DNA of 64,000 bases from Kibdelosporangium sp. MJ126-NF4 (lineage in GTDB: Bacteria; Actinomycetota; Actinomycetes; Mycobacteriales; Pseudonocardiaceae), in contig NZ_CDME01000008.1 of NCBI RefSeq assembly GCF_000826545.1, forward strand, positions 558,001-622,000, in the 5' to 3' direction. The position numbers were made by a program, and so were the translations under genes. This document shows, one piece after another, positions 58,281 to 64,000 of this stretch (positions are counted from its first letter, which is position 1; each line of letters begins with the position of its first letter). Under the pieces are notes generated by a model that worked only from the letters and a program-made list of their open reading frames with translations, was not told the DNA's origin and made no database searches.

Positions 58281-59471
58281 ATGTCGCCACGCACCTACCT
58301 GCTCGCCGCCGGGGCGTTCGCTGTCGGCACGAGCGGGTACATCGTCACTGGAGTGCTTCCGGCGATCAGCCGGGACCTGAACGTCTCGCCCGCGACAGCC
58401 GGGCAACTCGTCACCGCCTTCGCGCTCGCCTACGCGATCGCGTCACCTCTGCTCGCCGCCGTCACCGGACGCTGGGAACGGCGCAAACTCCTGGTCATCG
58501 CCCTGATCGTCAGCGCGATCGGAAACGGCCTCGCCGCGATCGCGCCCTCCTACTGGCTCCTGCTCGTGGCTCGCGTGATCAGCGCGCTCGGGGCTGCGAT
58601 CTACACACCGTCCGCCACTGTCGTCGCCACCACGCTCAACCCGCCGGACCATCGGGGACGGGCGGTCGCGATCGTCTTCGGCGGGCTCACGTTCTCCCTC
58701 GTTATCGGCGTGCCCGCGGGCAACCTGCTCGGCGGCAGCCTCGGCTATCAGGGCGTCTTCGTACTGGTGGCAGCCGTGTCGCTGCTGGGCGCGGTTGCCG
58801 TACGAGTGGGTATCCCGACCGTCGCGGCACCGCCGACGGTCAAGTTCCGCGACCGGTTCACCATCGCGGCGGACAGACGCGTCCAGTACGTGCTCGCCAT
58901 CACCGTGTTCGGCTGCCTTGCCGCCATGAGCGTGTTCACGTACATCGCACCACTGCTCGGCGAAATCGCGGACGTGCACGGAACCACAGTCAGCATGCTG
59001 CTGGTCACCTATGGTGTCGGCGCCGCCATCGGCAACACACTGGGCGGCCGCGTCACGGACAAGTTCGGCAGCAGGCGACCGCTACTGGTGATCATGAGCG
59101 TGTTCATCGTGATCCTCGCGACGTTGCCGCTGACCGCGGTGTCCGCGGTGTCCGCCGGGATCGTGCTGTTCATCTGGGGCGTGTTCACGTGGTCGTTCAA
59201 CCCGCCGATCCAGAACTGGCTGATCGAGCTGTCCCCGGCCAATAGCGGGCTGCTGTTGTCGCTCAACGCGTCCGGGATCTACTTGGGCGTGGGCCTTTCG
59301 GGCATCTTCGGAGGCGTGGTGATCAACACGGCCGGACTGTCCGCACTGCCACCGATCGCCGCGATCATCGCGGCACCGGCACTGGTGTTCCTGCTGCTGG
59401 TCGGACGATCGGCCAGGCGGGAAAGGGAAAAGCAGACCGCGCGCGAACCGGAACTGGCCATCGCCGACTGA
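58281..59471 (+). CDS. MFS drug exporter (AraJ/DHA1-like)
   Basis: This is a 396-residue protein with 12 predicted membrane helices. The N-terminal FAVGTSGYIVTGVLPAISRDLNVSPATAGQLVTAFALAYA, split across helices 1 and 2, and the GRWERRKLLV loop are typical of DHA1-type exporters for chloramphenicol and purine-like compounds. GGGAAG precedes ATG 58281. It is controlled by the adjacent ArsR gene through the inverted repeat upstream and ends with a terminator at 59474-59496. Confidence 0.92.
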   Translation: MSPRTYLLAAGAFAVGTSGYIVTGVLPAISRDLNVSPATAGQLVTAFALAYAIASPLLAAVTGRWERRKLLVIALIVSAIGNGLAAIAPSYWLLLVARVISALGAAIYTPSATVVATTLNPPDHRGRAVAIVFGGLTFSLVIGVPAGNLLGGSLGYQGVFVLVAAVSLLGAVAVRVGIPTVAAPPTVKFRDRFTIAADRRVQYVLAITVFGCLAAMSVFTYIAPLLGEIADVHGTTVSMLLVTYGVGAAIGNTLGGRVTDKFGSRRPLLVIMSVFIVILATLPLTAVSAVSAGIVLFIWGVFTWSFNPPIQNWLIELSPANSGLLLSLNASGIYLGVGLSGIFGGVVINTAGLSALPPIAAIIAAPALVFLLLVGRSARREREKQTAREPELAIAD

Positions 59472-59473
59472 CA

Positions 59474-59496
59474 TTGGCCCCTTGTTCTGGGGCCAA
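59474..59496 (+). terminator. Stem-loop terminator after the MFS gene
   Basis: TTGGCCCC at 59474-59481 pairs perfectly with GGGGCCAA at 59489-59496 around a 7-base loop, beginning three bases after the stop, with AACA following. The next gene starts at 59528. Confidence 0.75.
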
Positions 59497-59527
59497 AACA
59501 GGCCAGGCGCGGTGTCAGACTGGCCGG

Positions 59528-60400
59528 GTGGAAGCACCTGTAGTGGGGTTCGTCGGAGTCGGCGTCATGGGCACGCCCATGGCGCTCAACCTCCTGCGAG
59601 CCGGAACGCGCCTGCTGGTCTGGAACCGGACGCCCGACAAGACCACGGCGCTGCCCGGCGCCGAGGTGGCGCCGGACGCGGCGACCGTCTTCGCCCGGTC
59701 GGACGTGGTCATCCTCATGCTGGCCAACGCACCCGCGATCGACGCGGTCCTCACGAGGGGCACGCCGGAGTTCGCCGACAAGGTCGCGGGGCGGATCATC
59801 GTCCACATGGGAACGACCGAAGCCGCGTACTCCCAAGGCCTCGAAGCCGACATCGTCGCGGCGGGCGGCCGTTACGTCGAAGCGCCGGTGTCCGGATCCC
59901 GTGTCCCGGCCGAGAACGGTGAACTCGTCGCGATGCTCGCCGGAGACGCCGACGCGGTCGACGTCGTCCGGCAGGTGATCGCGCCGATGTGCCGGGACAC
60001 CGTCGTCTGCGGCGCCGTGCCCAACGGCCTGCGGATGAAGCTGGCGGTCAACGTCTTCCTGGTCACGACGATGACCGGGCTGGCCGAGTCCTTCGAGTTC
60101 GCCCGGCGGATGGACCTCGACCTCGGCACGTTCGTCGACGTGCTCGCGAGCGGGCAGATGTCCAGCCCGATCATGCGGGTCAAGGCGCCGAAGCTGCTCG
60201 CCGGTGACTACTCGGTGCAGGCGGCCATCGACGACGTGTGGATGAACACCCGCCTGATCACGGACGCAGCCAAGGCAGCGGGCATCCCCGCGCCGCTGAT
60301 GGACGTCTGCGAGGCGTTGTTCGGTGAGACCTCGGCGCTCGGCTACGCCGACGCGGACGCGATGGCCGTGGTCGAGGCGATCAGTCGTCGGAGTGGTTGA
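59528..60400 (+). CDS. 6PGDH-fold reductase (beta-hydroxyacid dehydrogenase/imine reductase-like)
   Basis: This is a 290-residue protein starting at GTG 59528 (VEAPVVGFVGVGVMGTPMALNLL). It shows the NAD(P) Rossmann motif GxGxMGxPM, the substrate motif APVSGSRVPAENGEL and the catalytic Lys in GLRMKLAVNVF, as in 3-hydroxyisobutyrate dehydrogenases, succinic semialdehyde reductases and relatives. The physiological substrate is unclear. It overlaps the converging FHA gene by 20 bases. Confidence 0.9.
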   Translation: MEAPVVGFVGVGVMGTPMALNLLRAGTRLLVWNRTPDKTTALPGAEVAPDAATVFARSDVVILMLANAPAIDAVLTRGTPEFADKVAGRIIVHMGTTEAAYSQGLEADIVAAGGRYVEAPVSGSRVPAENGELVAMLAGDADAVDVVRQVIAPMCRDTVVCGAVPNGLRMKLAVNVFLVTTMTGLAESFEFARRMDLDLGTFVDVLASGQMSSPIMRVKAPKLLAGDYSVQAAIDDVWMNTRLITDAAKAAGIPAPLMDVCEALFGETSALGYADADAMAVVEAISRRSG

Positions 60401-61157
60401 GCAGGCGCAGGTCCGGCGGCACCAACGTGGTGCTGGTCAGCAACTCCTGGATCAGGTTGTGGTTCAACGAGTTGCCGACCGGCTCGGCGATCTCCTCCCG
60501 GGTCAGCCCGGCGACACCGTCCTTGGACAACCGCGTGCGCACCTTCACCACGAGGTGCTCCACCTTCTTGGCCGTCCACCCGGAATCCGGCTGCAGCATG
60601 GCGAGTTCCTTGGCCGCCTGCGTCCACGACAGCGGCTGGGGCCTGGCCTCGTGCAACAGGTAACGCTGCCCGAGCACGACCAGCGCCAGCCGTTCGGTCG
60701 GGTTGAGCCGCCAGTTCTTCGGCGGATGCGTCGGATCCAGGTGCCGTGACGCCGGGGCCTGCGCGTCCGACCCGGTCACGTACAGCTCAAGCAGGTGCTC
60801 CCGGCCGCTCGTCCCGCGCACGAAAACCGGTGTGTAGCCCTCGACGAGCGGGATCGGCTCCTCGTCGGGGAACAGCAGGTAGGAGTTCGGCAGCCGGATC
60901 GGCAGCTTGCCGGTGTTGGTCACCCACCACTGGCTGGCCTGGTGGGTGAGCAGGCCGTGCTGCCTGCTGACCCGGCGATCGTCCTCGCCGATGCAGACGT
61001 GCACCTCCGGCCGGTTGCGGCCGAACAGGATCGTGCGGCCCTCACGCGGCCCGAACACGATCCCGCCCGCGATGGCCAGTGCGTAGATCGTGCCGGGCTG
61101 GGCGGGCGGCACACCGAGGGCGAGGCTGCTGTGCCCAGGCGAGAGCGTCTCGGTCAT
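60381..61157 (-). CDS. FHA-domain protein downstream of a Ser/Thr kinase
   Basis: This is a 258-residue protein. The FHA core occupies about residues 40-110 (ILFGRNRPEVHVCIGEDDRRVSRQHGLL, with the phosphothreonine-binding GR, S and H). The C-terminal half contains NPTERLALVVLGQRYLL and WTAKKVEHLVVKVRTRL, which looks like a winged-helix segment, so it may couple phosphopeptide recognition to DNA binding. The kinase gene is upstream on the same strand, 65 bases away. It is probably a substrate or reader of that kinase. Confidence 0.87.
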   Translation of the reverse strand: MTETLSPGHSSLALGVPPAQPGTIYALAIAGGIVFGPREGRTILFGRNRPEVHVCIGEDDRRVSRQHGLLTHQASQWWVTNTGKLPIRLPNSYLLFPDEEPIPLVEGYTPVFVRGTSGREHLLELYVTGSDAQAPASRHLDPTHPPKNWRLNPTERLALVVLGQRYLLHEARPQPLSWTQAAKELAMLQPDSGWTAKKVEHLVVKVRTRLSKDGVAGLTREEIAEPVGNSLNHNLIQELLTSTTLVPPDLRLLNHSDD

Positions 61158-61221
61158 GGGTTTCGCTCCTTCCGACGCCCGACGCTATCCCGATGCCGTC
61201 GGGAGCCCTCCCCGCAGCGGC

Positions 61222-62979
61222 TCACCCAGGCAGTTTGGCCGCGATCGGCTCGGCGATCGCGGTGGCCAGCTGACACATCCGGCTGTTCGGGATCTGGTCG
61301 CTGAGCACGATCACGTGCAGTGCCTCGGTGGCCGTGCGTCCGGTGTTGTCGGTGTACTGGCGGTACTCGACGTTGACCTTGCACGTGTTGGGGCCGGAGG
61401 TGCCGTTCTCCTTCACGGCGGCGGGACGCCCGGCGATCCGCGTCAGCTTGCCCTCGGCCGCCGTGAGCGGCCGGTGCTGGTCGAACCGGACGGTCAGGAC
61501 GCTGCGGGTGGTCGTGCTGAGCCACTGGCACTCCCAGTCGCCGAACTGCGGCCGCGGGTTGTTCGCGTCCACACCGGGGAACAGCGAGAGGGCGTCCGCG
61601 CTCGGCAGGGCACACGCGTCGAGGTTGATCAACGACTCCGGTACGGGCTGCACCTGGCGGCGCGCGACGGTACTCCGCTGGAGTCGTGTGACCGCGTTCG
61701 CCACAGCCTCGTCGGCGACCGCACACAGGTCGACCGGGAACTGTTCCTTGGTGAACTTCGTGGTGATCGGGACGGAGTAGCGCTCACCCGGCAGCGTCAC
61801 CCGACGGGTGCACTTGCCGTCGTTGCCGGGGTACCGGATCACCGGGAGTTGCCCGACCTGTGTGTCCTGGCCCGGTGGCTCGCCCGATGGGGGCACGACC
61901 GCGAACTCCAGCCGCACATCCACCTCGCCGGGCCCCTCCGACGGCCGGATCAGGACGTCGCACCGGTTGAAGTTGCCGTAGTCCGCGTCCAGTTCCGTGC
62001 TGCCGAACTTGCCGAGCGCGGTCGCGTCGAGCAACGCGCACGGATCGGCCGTGTGCGGGTCACCGATCTTGGGGGACAACGTGGTCTCGGCCAGTCGCGG
62101 CTCATAGGTGGAGTTCACGACCACACCCGTCGCCACGAGCACGAGCACTATCGCCGCTCGCATCAGCCGACGCGGGCGCTGCCGGAGCCCGTTCGCCGCG
62201 TCCGCCAGCATCTCCTTCGCCCGCGCCGCGGTCGGGCGCCTGCGCGGGTCGGGGTGCAACAGCGCGGACAACACCGAGCCGAGTGGCCCGTGCGATTCGT
62301 TGATATCGCCCGTTGCCGCGCGCCACACCAATACTTGCGGATTGTCGGCTTTCCCGACCGGCGGCACACCTTCGACGGCCGCGAACAGCGTGGCGCCGAG
62401 TGAGAAAACGTCGGATGCCTCGGTCGCGTCCTCGCCTCGTGCCACCTCGGGCGCGAGATATCCCGGTGTTCCGTCCAGTCCGCCCGTGCGGCTGATGGTG
62501 ACATCATTGTGGACACTTCGTGATACGCCGAAATCGCCCAGTTTCGGCCTGCCGTCCGCCGTCATCAGCACATTGCTCGGCTTGACGTCGCGATGCAGCA
62601 CACCGGCACGGTGAATCGCGTCGAGCGCGTCGGCGAGCTGCACGCCGACCCGTGCGACGGCGGCAGGGGGCAGGACACCCTGGCTGGCCAGCGTACTTGC
62701 TGGTAGGTACTCCATCACGAGCCACAGCTCGTCGCCGGACATCACCGCGTTGTACAGCGTCACCACGTTCGGGTGATTCACTTTCGCGACAGTTCTGGCT
62801 TCGCGTTTGAGCAGTTGTGCGCGTTTCTGATCATGCGTGCCGCCGACATAAAGTGCGCGTTTGAGCGCGACAACGCGATCAAGATCCTCGTCGGTCGCCC
62901 GCCAGACCACGCCCATTCCGCCGGAGCCGAGCTGTTCCTCAAGTCGATAACGGCCATCGATCATCCGACGTGTGCCCAC
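61222..62979 (-). CDS. PknB-like transmembrane Ser/Thr kinase with extracellular DUF3558-like repeats
   Basis: This is a 585-residue protein from GTG 62979 (ATG at 62964 is possible). Kinase motifs are GSGGMGVVW, catalytic Lys in VALKRALY, HRDVKPSN near residue 130, DFGVSR and GTPGYLAPE. One membrane helix (AAIVLVLVATGVVV) lies near residue 275. Outside, two related segments, DPCALLDATALGKFG and DACALPSADALSLFP, each followed by a Cys later on (FNRCDV, DWECQW), resemble tandem DUF3558-like domains instead of PASTA repeats. Extracellular sensing through these domains, with the FHA protein as reader, is a fair model. Confidence 0.9.
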   Translation of the reverse strand: MGTRRMIDGRYRLEEQLGSGGMGVVWRATDEDLDRVVALKRALYVGGTHDQKRAQLLKREARTVAKVNHPNVVTLYNAVMSGDELWLVMEYLPASTLASQGVLPPAAVARVGVQLADALDAIHRAGVLHRDVKPSNVLMTADGRPKLGDFGVSRSVHNDVTISRTGGLDGTPGYLAPEVARGEDATEASDVFSLGATLFAAVEGVPPVGKADNPQVLVWRAATGDINESHGPLGSVLSALLHPDPRRRPTAARAKEMLADAANGLRQRPRRLMRAAIVLVLVATGVVVNSTYEPRLAETTLSPKIGDPHTADPCALLDATALGKFGSTELDADYGNFNRCDVLIRPSEGPGEVDVRLEFAVVPPSGEPPGQDTQVGQLPVIRYPGNDGKCTRRVTLPGERYSVPITTKFTKEQFPVDLCAVADEAVANAVTRLQRSTVARRQVQPVPESLINLDACALPSADALSLFPGVDANNPRPQFGDWECQWLSTTTRSVLTVRFDQHRPLTAAEGKLTRIAGRPAAVKENGTSGPNTCKVNVEYRQYTDNTGRTATEALHVIVLSDQIPNSRMCQLATAIAEPIAAKLPG

Positions 62980-63100
62980 CGATTCCTCCGCGCGAAGTCA
63001 GTGCGTTACCCGCCAACCATATGCCACGCGGAATCGGCAAACGCCACTAGTATCAAAACCGGCCGCAGGTCATCTGAAAGGTGGCCGTTACAGTTGCCGT

Positions 63101-64000
63101 GTGAACGATCTTCCGCTCGCGGGTGTCACCGTCGTCAGCGTCGAACAGGCCGTCGCCGCGCCGTTCGCGACACGGCAACTGGCCGACCTCGGCGCCAGGG
63201 TGATCAAGGTGGAACGGCCGGACGGCGGTGACTTCGCCCGCCGCTACGACACGACCGTGCACGGCCAGTCCAGCTACTTCGTCTGGCTCAACCGGTCGAA
63301 GGAATCGCTCACGCTCGACCTGAAGGCCCCTCGGGGCCGGGAGATCCTGCACCGGCTGCTGGCCGGAGCGGACGTGTTCGTACAGAACCTGGCGCCCGGC
63401 GCGGCGACAAGGCTCGGCCTGGACAGGCAGAGCCTGACCTACGAGAAGCTGATCACGTGCACGATCTCCGGCTACAGCGAGCCGTGGGCCGACCGCAAGG
63501 CCTACGACCTGCTGGTGCAGTGCCAAACCGGGCTGGTGTCGCTGACCGGGACGCCGGAGGGCGCGGCCCGGGTCGGGGTGTCCGTCGCGGACATCGCGGC
63601 CGGGATGTACGCGTACTCCGGGATCCTCACCGCGCTCTACACCCGCGCCATGACAGGGAAAGCGCGTTCGGTGGACGTCACACTGTTCGACGCGCTGGCC
63701 GAATGGATGGGACAGCCCGCGTACTACACCCGTTACAGCGGAACGCAACCACCTCGTGTCGGCACACAGCACGCCACGATCTCGCCCTACGGCGCCTACA
63801 CGGCCGCCGACGGCAAGGACGTGTTGTTCTCCATCCAGAACGAGCGCGAGTGGGTCTCGTTGTGCGAGCAGTTCCTCAACCGCCCCGAACTCGTCGACGA
63901 CCCGCGCTATGCGACCGGCTCGGCCAGGGTCGAACACCGTGACGAGGTCAACGCCGTTGTCGCGCGACGGTTCAGCGAGATCGACAGTGCAGAGGTGATG
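63101..64000 (+). CDS. Class III CoA-transferase (CaiB/BaiF), C-terminus beyond window
   Basis: This is an open frame from GTG 63101 to the window end, at least 300 residues. VEQAVAAPFATRQLADLGARVIKVE is the family N-terminal signature, and the catalytic Asp lies in VSVADIAAGMYA. DVTLFDALAEWMG and PYGAYTAADG are further family motifs. These enzymes move CoA between carboxylic acids. The usual length is about 390-400 residues, so roughly a quarter is missing here. The gene is divergent from the kinase with a ~120-bp gap. Confidence 0.9.
   Translation, partial: MNDLPLAGVTVVSVEQAVAAPFATRQLADLGARVIKVERPDGGDFARRYDTTVHGQSSYFVWLNRSKESLTLDLKAPRGREILHRLLAGADVFVQNLAPGAATRLGLDRQSLTYEKLITCTISGYSEPWADRKAYDLLVQCQTGLVSLTGTPEGAARVGVSVADIAAGMYAYSGILTALYTRAMTGKARSVDVTLFDALAEWMGQPAYYTRYSGTQPPRVGTQHATISPYGAYTAADGKDVLFSIQNEREWVSLCEQFLNRPELVDDPRYATGSARVEHRDEVNAVVARRFSEIDSAEVM

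Noticed and set aside
1..64000. tRNA, rRNA or intact insertion sequences
   Set aside because: No cloverleaf-like or rRNA segment and no transposase gene were recognised by reading. A covariance-model search (tRNAscan-SE, Infernal) would settle this.

Overview
The window is high-GC actinobacterial DNA with frequent GTG and TTG starts, ATGA-type gene overlaps, SARP/AfsR regulators, ECF42-type sigma factors, a StrR-like regulator and DesVII-type glycosyltransferases. These features fit a secondary-metabolite-rich actinomycete, most likely Pseudonocardiales (Amycolatopsis, Kibdelosporangium, Lentzea and relatives). The genus is inference, since no rRNA or housekeeping marker is present.

Region 1 (1-20.5 kb) is a biosynthetic locus. 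A truncated SARP/ATPase regulator (minus strand) and two tandem paralogous secreted proteins flank a tightly coupled plus-strand operon at 4154-12880. Its gene order is FabF-like ketosynthase, double-hotdog hydratase, prolyl-type adenylation enzyme, free carrier protein, TrpD-like, TrpA-like, ectoine-synthase-like cupin, acyl-CoA-dehydrogenase-like flavoenzyme, TrpF-like, TrpC-like. The ligase, carrier and flavoenzyme are the set that makes pyrrole-2-carboxyl thioesters from proline. The four Trp homologues come without TrpE or TrpB, keep most catalytic residues and have lost residues used for anthranilate recognition, so they probably act on another amine. Downstream follow an NmrA-like reductase, a hemerythrin-like protein, two DUF1772 (anthrone-oxygenase-like) membrane proteins, a PLP decarboxylase, a GNAT protein, a DUF6875-like protein, a small membrane protein and a multicopper oxidase. 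This is my candidate for an undescribed system.

Region 2 (20.5-27.5 kb) holds a YciO/Sua5 protein, a YCII/ECF42 sigma pair, a CopC-like protein, a StrR-like regulator coupled to a catalytically degenerate asparagine-synthetase homologue, and about 1 kb without a convincing gene that carries one copy of a dispersed repeat.

Region 3 (27.5-47.9 kb) is mostly regulatory and membrane functions: two AfsR/SARP-ATPase-TPR giants (one fused to a LuxR HTH, the other facing a stand-alone LuxR protein with a degenerate receiver), an ECF sigma with its CU044_5270-like partner, a DUF2079 protein, a two-component system whose kinase has a duplicated membrane-HAMP module, XRE regulators, a metalloprotease-like protein, a TetR/SDR pair with twin operator-like sites, a LysE-type exporter and an MFS transporter.

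Region 4 (48.0-56.6 kb) is a deoxyaminosugar cassette: two glycosyltransferases, a 4-ketoreductase, an FAD oxidoreductase, a DesVI-like N-methyltransferase, a 2,3-dehydratase, a 5-epimerase and a 3-aminotransferase. These would supply and attach an N-methylated 3-amino-2,3,6-trideoxyhexose. The sugar-activating enzymes and the aglycone genes are not in the window. Tandem and dispersed repeats and an unusual A-over-T strand skew mark 48.4-52.9 kb.

Region 5 (56.7-64 kb) contains a second ECF42 sigma with an overlapping ArsR gene, an MFS exporter behind a perfect inverted-repeat operator, a 6PGDH-fold reductase, an FHA protein with a Ser/Thr kinase, and the start of a class III CoA-transferase that runs off the window.
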